Assembly: GCA_019635965.1 (NCBI GenBank)
Contig: JAHBYK010000007.1
Location: 1 to 63,265 of the forward strand
Source: Parvibaculum sp.
GTDB taxonomy: Bacteria; Pseudomonadota; Alphaproteobacteria; Parvibaculales; Parvibaculaceae
DNA: 63,265 nt
Direction of reading: 5' to 3'
Each line of letters begins with the position of its first letter. Position 1 is the stretch's first letter. Of the stretch, positions 1 to 7,894 are shown in pieces. Under the pieces are notes generated by a model that had not been told where the DNA came from, searched no databases, and saw only the letters and a program-made list of their open reading frames with translations. Both the position numbers and the translations under genes were made by a program.

Positions 1-504
1 GACGGTCGCCATCACCTCGCCCTTCTCCACGCGGTCGCCAAGGCGCTTGTTCACGCTTGTCACGATGCCCGGAAAGCGCGGCACGACATGAACGAGCCTG
101 TCGAGATCGGGGCGGATGGTGCCGAAGAGAGTGATCGAAGGGTGCAGTGTGCCCGGTCCGGCTTTGGCGATTTCAAGCTGTGCATTGCCGAGCTGCGCAG
201 GCGTCAGCGTCACGTGGCTGCCGTCATGCTCGTCGTCATGACTGTGATCATGCCCATGCCCGCTTTCGTCATGACCATCCTCTTCGTCGTGGCTATGACC
301 GTCATGAGCATCCTCACCATGCGTGTCATGTGCTTTCTCGGGCTCATTTTCATCGCGATGATCGTGGCGTTCCTCCACGGCGGCCTCCTCGCCGTGAGCG
401 TGGCCGTCATCGCCATGCGCCAATGCCGGATAGAGAGCGAGGCTGAAAGCAAGCCCGGGGACGAGCGCCCCGTGCAGCAGGTTTTCAAGTCGGATCGTTT
501 TCAT
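1..504 (-). CDS. czcB: CzcB-type RND efflux periplasmic adaptor, N-terminal part (cut by window edge)
   Basis: Reading the minus strand from the ATG at 504 gives an open frame of 168 codons running off the left edge. It starts with a signal peptide (MKTIRLENLLHG then a hydrophobic stretch ending ALA). Residues 30-97 are extraordinarily rich in His, Asp and Glu, with 17 His. A lipoyl/barrel-sandwich type segment follows (PRFPGIVTSVNKRLGDRVEKG), typical of membrane-fusion proteins of heavy-metal RND pumps. Adaptors of this family link an inner-membrane CzcA pump to a TolC-like factor in the periplasm. The start ATG overlaps the stop of the upstream czcC-like gene as ATGA (501-504), so the two are probably translationally coupled. 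The metal is not known; Zn, Co, Cd or Ni are the usual ones for such His-rich adaptors. Confidence 0.85.
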   Translation of the reverse strand, partial: MKTIRLENLLHGALVPGLAFSLALYPALAHGDDGHAHGEEAAVEERHDHRDENEPEKAHDTHGEDAHDGHSHDEEDGHDESGHGHDHSHDDEHDGSHVTLTPAQLGNAQLEIAKAGPGTLHPSITLFGTIRPDLDRLVHVVPRFPGIVTSVNKRLGDRVEKGEVMATV

Positions 505-1790
505 TGTGCGTCTCCCTCGGTCCATTTCGCGTCATCGGAAAGGCCGGTCAGAATTTCGATGGAAGCCAGCGCGTTGCGGCAGGCGAGAATGGCTCCCGTT
601 TCCTGCGACCGGCTGTCGGCATTTGTTTGCAAGGCATCGAGAAGATCGAGTACGCCGAAGCGTCCGGCAAGATAGCCTTCGCGGATCGCGGTGGACGTCT
701 TCACCGATGCGGGCACGATTGATTGACCAAGCCGTTCCGCCTCGCGGCAGCGGCTGTCATAGGTCTGATGCGCTTGCTGCAATTCGCGGGCGAGTTCCAC
801 TCTCGTCTGCTGTGCATCGAGATCGGCCTGCACGACACGGCGCGAGGCGGCGTCGATATTGCCCTGATTGCGGTCGAAGATGGAGATAGGAATGGAAACC
901 GAGAAGAGCAGCGCGCTTTCATCCGTTCCCGCGAAATGGCGCGCGCCCGCGCCGAGTGTCACATCGGGAAGGGCGTTCGACCGTTCGAGGTCGAAGGCCG
1001 CGCGGCGCGCGCCGATCGCCTGCTGCCCGCCCAGCACCGCCGGATGGGTGTCGAGCCGGGCTTCAAGCTCATCGAGACCCGGAAGCGGCACCGCCGGAAC
1101 GGTAAAAGGTCCGTCCGCGCGCAGCGGGCGGTGGCTCCGTTCCGACCAGAGCTCAAGCAGCGCCTGCTGCGCCATTCCGAGTTCTGCCTGCTTCGTGCCT
1201 GCCCTGATCTCGGCGAGGGCGAGTGCAAGCAGTCCGCGGTTGAGATCGGCCTCCGAGGAGGCGCCCCGTTCGAAGCGCTTACGCAGCGCGGGCACGAGGC
1301 CACGGATTTGCGCTGCCGCCTCGGCGGATATTTCTGCCTCGCGCTGCGCGGCGAGCAGCCCGTTGAAGGCATGTGTCACCGCCTCGCGCAATCGCCGCTC
1401 CCCCGCATCCCGTTCGGCGGCCGCAACGGCCTCCGAAAGACGGGAGAACCGCATTCTGTTTTCGCGTTTGCCGCCCGTTTCTATGCGCTGGGAGAGGCCG
1501 AGCGTGACATCCGCCTCCTCCGTGCCGCGATAGGGGCCTGAGCCGAGCACATTCTCGATTTCAAGGCCGAGTTCGGGATTGGGCAGTAAGCCCGCTTGGT
1601 GCGCTTCTGCGGCACGTTCGCCGATAGCCTCGAAAGCGATGCGCGCCTGCATATTCTGCGAAAGCGCGATGGCGATGGCTTCGTCAAGTGTTATGGATGC
1701 CGTGTCCGATGCGAGCACCGGCATTGCGAGGCCCGCCGACATGAGAATGCCGGACATGGCTCTCCGCCAAGTGCGGAATGAACCTTTCAT
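501..1790 (-). CDS. czcC: CzcC-like TolC-family outer-membrane factor of a metal efflux pump
   Basis: The 429-residue protein starts with a signal peptide (MKGSFRTWRRAMSGILMSAGLAM, cleavage near VLAS). Two repeated OEP/TolC segments follow, starting with the typical ITLDEAIAIALSQNMQARIA. A second conserved block, PDVTLGAGARHFAGTDESALLFSVSIP-like around residues 275-300, leads to SIFDRNQGNI, which is characteristic of the CzcC branch. Length is normal for CzcC. It should form the outer-membrane duct of a tripartite cation pump. It lies between a small exported protein gene (57 nt upstream) and the adaptor gene (4-nt overlap downstream), consistent with one operon; a pump gene would be expected off the left edge. 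Confidence 0.88.
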   Translation of the reverse strand: MKGSFRTWRRAMSGILMSAGLAMPVLASDTASITLDEAIAIALSQNMQARIAFEAIGERAAEAHQAGLLPNPELGLEIENVLGSGPYRGTEEADVTLGLSQRIETGGKRENRMRFSRLSEAVAAAERDAGERRLREAVTHAFNGLLAAQREAEISAEAAAQIRGLVPALRKRFERGASSEADLNRGLLALALAEIRAGTKQAELGMAQQALLELWSERSHRPLRADGPFTVPAVPLPGLDELEARLDTHPAVLGGQQAIGARRAAFDLERSNALPDVTLGAGARHFAGTDESALLFSVSIPISIFDRNQGNIDAASRRVVQADLDAQQTRVELARELQQAHQTYDSRCREAERLGQSIVPASVKTSTAIREGYLAGRFGVLDLLDALQTNADSRSQETGAILACRNALASIEILTGLSDDAKWTEGDAQ

Positions 1791-1817
1791 GGGATCACCT
1801 GTAGATAGAAAGACATC

Positions 1818-1841
1818 GAGCGTTCCTGGACGGGAACGCGC
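1818..1841. promoter_or_regulatory. Intercistronic inverted repeat between the small exported gene and czcC
   Basis: GCGTTCC at 1820-1826 is the exact reverse complement of GGAACGC at 1833-1839, with a six-base loop. It lies in the 57-nt gap between two minus-strand genes. No run of T follows, so a simple intrinsic terminator is unlikely. It may instead process or stabilise the mRNA. Confidence 0.45.
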
Positions 1842-1847
1842 TCAGGC

Positions 1848-2177
1848 TCAGGCGATCGCTATTTCGGGAGGAGGGCCTTCAGGTGAAAGCAACCGGCTTG
1901 CCGCCCGTTCATTGCCGGAAAAGGGAACATGGGTCGCCGCGGGAGTGGCGCCCATCTCGCCGCGCGGCGTGATCACGACATGCTGGAGAACATGGCAGAT
2001 ATCGCAGGCCGCAGCGGATGCAGGATCGCCGAAAACGGCGTCCATGCCGCGCTCCGTCTGCGCCATCCGAAGGACGGCACCGTCCGCCTCGCCATAGAGC
2101 GCGCCGGCGGATGCGCTGACGGACAGGCACCCCCATAAAAGGCTGGCGGCAATAAACTGGGCGAGGAAACGAAACAT
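1848..2177 (-). CDS. Small exported protein with a CDICH motif, first gene of the czc operon
   Basis: The 109-residue protein has a signal peptide (MFRFLAQFIAASLLWGCLSVSASAG). Its centre carries CDICHVLQHVVITPRG, a Cys-x-x-Cys-His cluster with a further His four residues on, which would suit metal or redox chemistry. The tail is Pro-rich (PEGPPPEIAIA). Proteins of this size, some annotated DUF2946, often sit at the head of metal-efflux operons, but I cannot assign the family with certainty. It is the first gene of the minus-strand efflux operon, so a role as periplasmic metal binder or sensor is a reasonable inference. A regulator gene is not visible next to it. Confidence 0.6.
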   Translation of the reverse strand: MFRFLAQFIAASLLWGCLSVSASAGALYGEADGAVLRMAQTERGMDAVFGDPASAAACDICHVLQHVVITPRGEMGATPAATHVPFSGNERAASRLLSPEGPPPEIAIA

Positions 2178-2227
2178 CGAGCGATACTGACCAAATTCCC
2201 GTGAAATTTCAACACGTTCAGCCAGAC

Positions 2228-2242
2228 GTGGCGAAAAGCCAC
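2228..2242. promoter_or_regulatory. Inverted repeat upstream of the efflux operon
   Basis: GTGGC (2228-2232) and GCCAC (2238-2242) flank GAAAA, about 50-65 bases upstream of the minus-strand start at 2177. It could be an operator for the efflux operon or a chance hairpin. No matching regulator gene is in the window. Confidence 0.3.
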
Positions 2243-2408
2243 ATATGAAAGGGAAGGGTGACGGGACATCCGCGCCTGGGTACGTGTAAAGCGCTCACCT
2301 CAGAGGTGTTTGTGATTGCTCCCGACCTTGGCTGGGCCCGTACAACGTCCCGCGTCTACAGGTTCGGCTCGCCCTGCGATCACCCGGATGTATTCCTGAC
2401 ATGAAGCC

Positions 2409-2995
2409 TTAGCCACGCAAAGCATTCTTGTGTGGCAAGAACTGTCGCAGCGCTGCTGAAGGCCGGAAGGCTAGACAAAAGACGCGATCTTTCGGCTTGT
2501 TTCGGGCCCGCCTGTACCGACTCACATCGGTTTTAGAACCTGACCAACTTTCACGCCGCACTGTCAGCCTCCTCGACATTGAGCGGCTTTCCCAGTCGAT
2601 CCATGATCTTCGGGCAGCGCCCGATTGAAGAAAACTCGTCAGCGCCCAGCCCATGCCGACAAGGCCATTGCCGTTGCGGCTCGAATAGTCGAGCGACAGC
2701 GAGGGAACTGTTCTGCTCGTGCCCGGCGGCACAGCGTTGACCGGCACGCTGTAGCGTGCCGGTCCTTCCTCGCTCACATCGAAAGGCCCCGGCAGGTCCA
2801 TCCCGGATCAGAACGCCGGAAGGCAACGCAAGCCCGAGGCACAGAAAAACGCGATGGTCATACCCCCCCGCGGGGATCCGCCGTCCGTTTAGCGTGGCTC
2901 CTTGCCTGTCCTTGTTGAAGGAGGTCCAGGTGACGCTCCGCCCGTTGCCCGACGTCATGTTGCCGTTGTCGTCATAGCTGTAGCTGTCCACATCC
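2409..2995 (-). pseudogene. Fused remnants of Rhs/SpvB-type (Tc toxin-like) proteins
   Basis: Two minus-strand frames carry recognisable pieces. The part nearest 2991 encodes SYSYDDNGNMTSGNG, a classical Rhs/YD repeat. Further downstream, in another frame (2409-2801), lies GPARYSVPVNAVPPGTSRTV continuing to LSLDYSSRNGNGLVGMGWAL, the conserved start of SpvB/Tc-toxin N-terminal domains. The order is reversed relative to a normal protein, where SpvB precedes the YD repeats. Two related genes therefore probably recombined with loss of the middle, leaving the end of one joined to the start of the other. Frameshifts and stops show that neither piece is functional. The last part before 2409 has no recognisable similarity. 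Confidence 0.75.
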
Positions 2996-3080
2996 GACTT
3001 GAAGATCAGGAGTAAAAGTACAGCTTTCTTCTATGCAGCGTACTAATCTCTGGTTCTCTCTGCGCCTATAAAAAGTTAGT

Positions 3081-3437
3081 TCATTCTGAGCGATGAAGGG
3101 TGTCTTCGATGATATTTTTGGGAATCTTCACAGCGTTTGATCTGTAACCTCCCCCCGACCCGTCACCCCCGCTAAGGTAAAAGCACACGTCCTCCGGGTC
3201 TTCACGAAGATCAAAAGACGCTTGAGGGGGAATATCATTGGGTCGCGCGTCCTTTGAGACGCTGATAAAAATATAGTATGGAATGAGTGATCCTTCTGAC
3301 GTACGGATCACATTCGGTTCGAGGTTGCCTACCAATGAACCCTTCCAGAACACATACGGGTAAGACATATGCGGTGATGCGTCTTTCTGTTCGCAAAAGA
3401 AAACCGTATTGTAAGGGGCATGAGCCCCAACTTTCAT
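3081..3437 (-). CDS. Unrecognised 118-residue protein, possible orphan immunity protein
   Basis: A complete frame starts at an ATG at 3437 and is visibly AT-richer than the surrounding DNA. The sequence has no signal peptide or membrane segment and looks like a soluble globular protein (SYPYVFWKGSLVGNLE in the first half, FYLSGGDGSGGGYRS near the end). I do not recognise the family. It lies just upstream of, and in the same orientation as, Rhs/SpvB fragments, and next to an IS fragment. Small AT-rich orphans there are often immunity genes of lost polymorphic toxins. That role is inferred from context only. Confidence 0.45.
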   Translation of the reverse strand: MKVGAHAPYNTVFFCEQKDASPHMSYPYVFWKGSLVGNLEPNVIRTSEGSLIPYYIFISVSKDARPNDIPPQASFDLREDPEDVCFYLSGGDGSGGGYRSNAVKIPKNIIEDTLHRSE

Positions 3438-3476
3438 CCAGTTGGAAGTGGAGTCTGTTGATCATTTAAGCCTGTT

Positions 3477-4036
3477 GGGCTTGGTGATGCAACGGGGCGG
3501 GGAGCCCCCACAGAGCTCAGACGTCCCGTCCCGTTGCATCACGGGGGCGTGGAGCATGGCATAGATGGCAGGCGGCAGGTTGCCGAGCGAGCAGCGCGGT
3601 CTGATGGTGTTGTAATCGACCTTCCAGAGAGCAAGCACCTCGCGCGTGATCGAGCGGGCGGAACTAGGGTCTCGTTCAACAGCTCGTCCCGGAGCCTGCC
3701 ATTGAAGCTCTCGATGAAGGCATTCTGGGTCGGCTTGCGGGGCGCAATGTAGTGCCATTCGATATGGGCCTCTTGAGACCAGCCCAAGATCGCCATGCTG
3801 TTGAACTCCGTTCCATTATCGCTGACGATAGTCAGTGGTGTTCCCCGCGGGGCCATGACGCTGCCTAGCTCACGAACGACCCCGCACCCCGCACCCCGGA
3901 GAGCGAGGTATCGGCGGCCACGCAGAGGCGCTCTCGGGTGAAGTCGTCGACGACCGCCAGAATGCGGAAACGTCGGCTGTCGGTCAGCGTGTCGCCGAGG
4001 AAGTCGAGCGACAAGCGCTGGTTCAGTACCCGAGTT
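3477..4036 (-). pseudogene. IS3-family transposase OrfB remnant (frameshifted)
   Basis: Translating the minus strand in pieces gives the DDE integrase core of an IS3-family Orf[21 protein letters not shown] (about 4028-3970) is followed by [11 protein letters not shown], then [17 protein letters not shown], then [20 protein letters not shown], then after a shift [20 protein letters not shown]. At least two frameshifts separate these blocks (near 3870 and near 3660), and the N-terminal HTH part is missing. The Asp-Asp-Glu residues are still readable, but the gene cannot make a full protein. The element probably drove rearrangement of the neighbouring Rhs region. Confidence 0.88.
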
Positions 4037-4572
4037 CCAAGGTCTCGCTTGCGTCCCCCGCTACATATGGCGGTGTGGGTGCTCTGCTGGAAGGAGTTTT
4101 TGAAATTGGCGGATCTGGAGTTGGCGGAGCCAAGGGCTTTGTCGGCTTGGGGGGGCAGGTGCGGCGACTGGTGTTAAAATATGTCGGGTACAGACAGAAT
4201 GTTAAAAAATTTTCCGAGTTATTGGGTCGCTGCGGCATTTGGAGCACTTGTCATTTCCCTTGTCGGGATCGGTTGGTAAATAATATATGGCTCTTCATTG
4301 ATACCGCCAGTTACCAAATTGGTCTGTTTGATTAAACTTAAAGAGTGGAGCCCAGAGCCTTAGATCCAAGCGATATTCTTGGTTTGGTTTCGCTGAACCT
4401 GCCTCTTCCTTGGGCCGGCCGGGCTGATAAATTCCGGTTTCATCGGACGGCAAGCAGGTTGGACTTGTCCCAGGGAAACATGCACGACAGTATGCCTGTG
4501 CTCCACGCCGATTTTTCCGGCGATGTCAGCAAGATGCTTCATGCAGTTGACTCCGTTGCCGCTTTATGCACG
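4037..4572. other. About 540 bases without a recognisable gene
   Basis: This stretch is AT-richer at 4180-4350. On the plus strand a frame at about 4063-4200 encodes a Gly-rich run (GALLEGVFEIGGSGVGGAKG). A 32-codon frame from 4184 (MSGTDRMLKNFPSYW then a hydrophobic segment) could be a one-helix peptide. Neither has a convincing ribosome site. I regard both as possible debris of the Rhs/IS region and not as genes. Confidence 0.4.
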
Positions 4573-5244
4573 TCAGGCCCGCAATTTTCGGATTTCGATA
4601 CTTCGTCGGGATGAGGACACGGCGATCTCGTAGTGGTCCGCCTGGGTGACGCCGACAATGTTGCGCGGCCGATGCGCGACGACGTTGACGCCTGTGCGCC
4701 GCCGCAGGCTGTCGTAGAGGATGCCTGCACCGCCGGTCGCGCGAACCGCCTCGCCGAATTTCTGCGCCTCGGCATAGCTATCGCTCATATAAAGTTCGGG
4801 CCGCGCGGATTGTTGTCCCGTGATGTCGAGATACGCGCCTTGCAGCGTCGCCGTATAGGCCCGGTAAACGCGGATCATTCCGGCCACGCCGCGCGCCACC
4901 GCTTCGCGGCGCAGATGATGCCCGACTTCCGCGGCCGCGGTGCGGATATCGCCGGCGGCATACCATGCGCCGAGATCCGGGCCGTTGAAGCGCATGCCGC
5001 CGGGGGCGGCATGAAGAAAGGCGGCCATAACTACACTCGCATTCGGCACGCCATAGACCCATTCATCCCTCGGCAGGCGATCGATGCGTTCGGCGACAAG
5101 CCGGTCGTTGGTCCAGCCAGCAAGCTCCATCGCGGCTTCGAGGTCGGCTGCGGTTGCAACCGTGTCGAACAGTCCGACAGGCGGAAATCGCGAAGGGATC
5201 AGTCGATAGGACGGCTGCGGCGCGGCGGCATAGGCGTCCGTCAC
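4573..5244 (-). CDS. RES-domain toxin of an Xre/RES toxin-antitoxin module
   Basis: The 223-residue protein carries a RES domain. Visible hallmarks are the early YRLIPSRFPPVGLFDT, RFNGPDLGAWYAAGD (the conserved R, G and YxA region) and a C-terminal part with the SEA/SDSYAEAQKFGEAVR and GILYDS elements. RES toxins of this class (ParT, MbcT) act in the cytoplasm by modifying or degrading NAD or related substrates. The gene starts with GTG and overlaps the antitoxin stop by four bases (GTGA at 5244-5241), so translation is coupled. Length is normal and I see no frame damage, so the module is probably active despite lying among pseudogenes. Confidence 0.88.
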   Translation of the reverse strand: MTDAYAAAPQPSYRLIPSRFPPVGLFDTVATAADLEAAMELAGWTNDRLVAERIDRLPRDEWVYGVPNASVVMAAFLHAAPGGMRFNGPDLGAWYAAGDIRTAAAEVGHHLRREAVARGVAGMIRVYRAYTATLQGAYLDITGQQSARPELYMSDSYAEAQKFGEAVRATGGAGILYDSLRRRTGVNVVAHRPRNIVGVTQADHYEIAVSSSRRSIEIRKLRA

Positions 5245-5765
5245 CGGAAAACGAGCTCGTCATCGGTATAGGGCTCGAATGCTTCGTCGATACTGCCCGG
5301 CGGCATATAGAGCCCGCCGCGAGCGCCATCGAGAAAACGGCGCACACTCAGCAATCCGTCCTGGGAGCCGCTTGTCAGGAGTTCGAGCGGCGGTCTGCCG
5401 CCGAACGGAAGGGCGCCGTGCGGTGTCGTCAGCCATTCGACGCCGGAGCGCTCATCGGGAAAGAGAATGCCGAGCGCCTGGTGGATGCCCAGCACCGCGG
5501 AGATACGCAAAAGCACGTCCACATCGAGCGTGATGGCGTCGTGTTCGCGAACACGCTTGCACCAGTTGTGATAGGTGGACCGGGCCGGAAAGCCCAGGAC
5601 CAGGAGGCGCTGTTCTTCGGTCAGACCCCAGAGATCCGCGATCGTGACAAAGGTCCGCAAGGCAGGCGCGCTGAGACGGCGGCGGTTGGCCGGCGCGAAC
5701 CGGGACACGTCGAGCCGCTGAAAGCCATGTCCTTCCCTAATGGGCCGCTTCTCCTGATGAGCCAT
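5241..5765 (-). CDS. Xre/MbcA/ParS-type antitoxin
   Basis: From the ATG at 5765 the protein has 174 residues. The N-terminal part is helix-turn-helix-like (LRTFVTIADLWGLTEEQRLLVLG then YHNWCKRV). The C-terminal part matches the antitoxin/toxin-binding domain with LRISAVLGIHQALGILFPDE and a terminal segment LYMPPGSIDEAFEPY. A longer frame could start at 5816, but it would run through the inverted repeat at 5794-5807 that looks like the operator, so 5765 is preferred. The protein should neutralise the RES toxin encoded just downstream and repress the module. Confidence 0.85.
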   Translation of the reverse strand: MAHQEKRPIREGHGFQRLDVSRFAPANRRRLSAPALRTFVTIADLWGLTEEQRLLVLGFPARSTYHNWCKRVREHDAITLDVDVLLRISAVLGIHQALGILFPDERSGVEWLTTPHGALPFGGRPPLELLTSGSQDGLLSVRRFLDGARGGLYMPPGSIDEAFEPYTDDELVFR

Positions 5766-5793
5766 CTTCGCCTCCAATCCAAAAATAGATTTA

Positions 5794-5807
5794 GTCCATA
5801 TTTGGAC
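5794..5807. promoter_or_regulatory. Probable autoregulatory operator of the Xre/RES module
   Basis: GTCCA (5794-5798) and TGGAC (5803-5807) form an inverted repeat with a four-base AT spacer, 29 bases upstream of the antitoxin ATG in an AT-rich stretch suited to a promoter. Xre antitoxins usually bind such short palindromes. Confidence 0.55.
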
Positions 5808-6119
5808 AAATAGCAACTATGCTGAACGGCGGCCACTCTGCCTTTGGATGAGCCATTGGATGAAACCGGTGTTGCCAATCCAGCCGGTCTAGGATGGGGC
5901 AAGTTCAGGCTGCTTGTGATCCCACTTTGCGGACAATATTCACTCGGTGGCACGATTCCGAAAATCCAGAGAAATCAGTTGCTTGACCGTATTGAGTCAG
6001 ACGAACTTGAAAGCCACCCCATCTGAGTCACGTTAAGCCGGTGAAACGAGTCACGGGCTCCCAAAAAAGTTCAACGAATTCAATGCCGGGCTGAGTCACT
6101 CTCAACCTGCGCGCGCAGC
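5808..6119. other. Non-coding stretch between the toxin-antitoxin promoter and a truncated gene
   Basis: No frame here has codon use or similarity that I recognise. The part next to 5808 holds the upstream region of the antitoxin promoter. The rest is likely degraded sequence of the same accessory region. Confidence 0.5.
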
Positions 6120-6593
6120 ATGCATGTGCTGGCCTGGTCGCCCGCAACCAACCTGCCATCATCGGGTGTCGCCACATACACGCTTGTCGGCGCAACCAAT
6201 CCGACCGTGGCGGATGGATCGCTCGCGCCCGGCAGCTTCGATGGGGAAATTGCCGTTGCCTTTGGCGGCGGCATGAACAGGGTGGGCCTCGATCTCGACG
6301 TGTCGATCGGCGGCCACACCTACAACATCCTCACCACGGGCGGCACGGCGGCGCCGAATTCGAGCCAGTTGACGCTCGGTGCCGGCGCCGGCTTCTCCGG
6401 CACGCTCGATATTGCGGCTGGCGGCGTTGCCTGTCCCGATGCGGCCTGTCAGGCGAAGGTTGCGGGTGCGCTGGCCGGCAGCGGCGCGAGCCATGCCGCG
6501 CTTGCCTACACGATCTCCGCCAATGGCAATCCGACGGCGAAGGCGGTGCAGGGCGTGGCGGGTTTCGAGCGCGGTGCGATCGTGCTGCCCTGA
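6120..6593 (+). pseudogene. C-terminal fragment of an exported beta-rich protein (FecR-domain type)
   Basis: The 157-residue frame has no proper start region. The first codons have no ribosome site, and the frame opens directly into a beta-strand-rich Gly/Ala/Thr sequence (SSGVATYTLVGATNPTVADG, then FGGGMNRVGLDLDVSIGG). It ends in ERGAIVLP. Comparable C-terminal domains occur in FecR-domain proteins and Tbp-like surface proteins of alphaproteobacteria, where a long N-terminal part precedes. I see no such part upstream, so this is probably a 5'-truncated remnant. A strong hairpin terminator follows it. Confidence 0.5.
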
Positions 6594-6621
6594 GGCGCAG
6601 GCACAGAGAAAATGATGACGA

Positions 6622-6646
6622 GGCCGGGCGGCGACGCCCGGCCTTT
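6622..6646. terminator. Bidirectional intrinsic terminator
   Basis: GGCCGGGCG (6622-6630) and CGCCCGGCC (6635-6643) form a perfect nine-pair stem with loop GCGA, followed by TTT. It lies between the truncated plus-strand frame and the minus-strand kdsD gene and could serve both. Confidence 0.75.
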
Positions 6647-6662
6647 CATTTTCGCGGGCCGG

Positions 6663-7661
6663 CTAGATCACGCCGGCCTTCAGGAAATCATGGATATGGA
6701 CGAGCCCGACGGGCCTCCCGTCCTCCACCACGAAAAGACTGGTGATCTTCTTTTCGTTGAGCAGCTTCACGGCTTCGGAGGCCAGCATCGAGGGGGCAAC
6801 CGTTTTTGGCGTCCGGTTCATGATGTCGCCAGCGGTCTTGGTCAGCAGTCCCTCGGTGCCCGAATTCCGGCGGATGTCGCCATCGGTAATCATGCCGATG
6901 AGTTTGCCTGCCCCGTCCACGATCCCCACGGAGCCGAGACTCTTCTGCGACATGATGAGAAGCGTCTCCGACATGGAGGTCGAGGGGCCGGTCAGCGGCA
7001 GCTCGTCGCCCGTATGCATCACTTCGCGGACGAGCTTCAGCATGGCGCCGAGCTTGCCGCCCGGATGGAACACGCTGAAGTCCTTTGCCGAAAATCCCTT
7101 CTTCTCGAGCAGCGCGATGGCCAGCGCATCGCCAAGCGCAAGCTGCATGGTGGTGGAGGTCGTGGGGGCGAGCTTGTTCGGACAGGCCTCCTCCGCACGG
7201 GGGAGAATCAGGGCGATGTCGGCCGCGCTGCCCAGCGCGCTCGTCTCGACCGAAGTCATGGCGATGAGCGGAATGGCGAATCGTTTCGCGTGAGAAATGA
7301 TGCTCGAGAGTTCCGCCGTCTCGCCGGACCAGGAAAGGGCGAGGATCACATCGCCGCCGGTGATCATGCCAAGATCGCCATGGCTCGCCTCGCCGGGATG
7401 GACATACTGGGCGGGCGTGCCGGTCGAGGCGAGTGTCGCCGCCATCTTGCGGGCGATGTGGCCGGACTTGCCCATGCCGGTCACGATGACGCGGCCGGTC
7501 GCCGCGCCAAGCGCCTCGACGGCGTCCGAGAAGGGCCCGTCAAGCGAGGTGCTCAGGGCCTTAAGGCCTTCAATCTCAAGCGAAATCGTCCTGCGCGCGG
7601 AGGCAAGGTGATCGGCGGGCGATGAGCGGGCCCCGTAGGATTTCTTTAAGACGTCAGACAA
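6663..7661 (-). CDS. kdsD: D-arabinose 5-phosphate isomerase (KdsD/KpsF/GutQ family)
   Basis: The 332-residue protein has an N-terminal SIS domain (VTGMGKSGHIARK at 60-72, HPGEASHGDLG at 88-98, SWSGETAE at 110-117) and two CBS repeats from about residue 215 to the end. It interconverts D-ribulose 5-phosphate and D-arabinose 5-phosphate, the first step to CMP-Kdo for lipopolysaccharide or capsule. The residue pattern, including the His of SHGDLG and the GK of GKSG, matches active isomerases. It is transcribed away from the phosphatase and EPS export genes. It may be the housekeeping copy or a KpsF-type copy dedicated to the polysaccharide locus. Confidence 0.93.
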   Translation of the reverse strand: MSDVLKKSYGARSSPADHLASARRTISLEIEGLKALSTSLDGPFSDAVEALGAATGRVIVTGMGKSGHIARKMAATLASTGTPAQYVHPGEASHGDLGMITGGDVILALSWSGETAELSSIISHAKRFAIPLIAMTSVETSALGSAADIALILPRAEEACPNKLAPTTSTTMQLALGDALAIALLEKKGFSAKDFSVFHPGGKLGAMLKLVREVMHTGDELPLTGPSTSMSETLLIMSQKSLGSVGIVDGAGKLIGMITDGDIRRNSGTEGLLTKTAGDIMNRTPKTVAPSMLASEAVKLLNEKKITSLFVVEDGRPVGLVHIHDFLKAGVI

Positions 7662-7894
7662 ACTTCGGCTCCTTGGATACTCAAAACAATCATATATTCT
7701 CGATGCACCAAAGATTGTGTGTTCTATACATGAAAATATTTAGGCTGACCAATTTTGAACAGAACAAGGCTTGGAATCCAAGGTTCATCGCATGTGCCAT
7801 TTCCTTGTTTGCAGGTGCATATCCCTTAGTCTGATTGGGAACGCTGAGATTTAGCGGCACACTTAAATTAAATGGCCATCTCGAAAGGAGTTTT
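7662..7894. other. AT-rich divergent promoter region
   Basis: This 233-base gap between kdsD (minus) and the phosphatase gene (plus) is clearly AT-richer than its surroundings and probably holds both promoters. I could not pick convincing -35/-10 boxes. A plus-strand frame at 7622-7834 overlaps kdsD and looks accidental. Confidence 0.45.

Noticed and set aside
210..488. A 92-codon Met/Thr-rich minus-strand frame at the left edge
   Set aside because: It is the wrong frame of the His-rich segment of the adaptor; the real frame starts at 504 and has signal peptide and adaptor motifs.
6612..7625. A 337-codon plus-strand frame over kdsD
   Set aside because: KdsD on the minus strand has the complete SIS and CBS motifs; the plus frame is low complexity.
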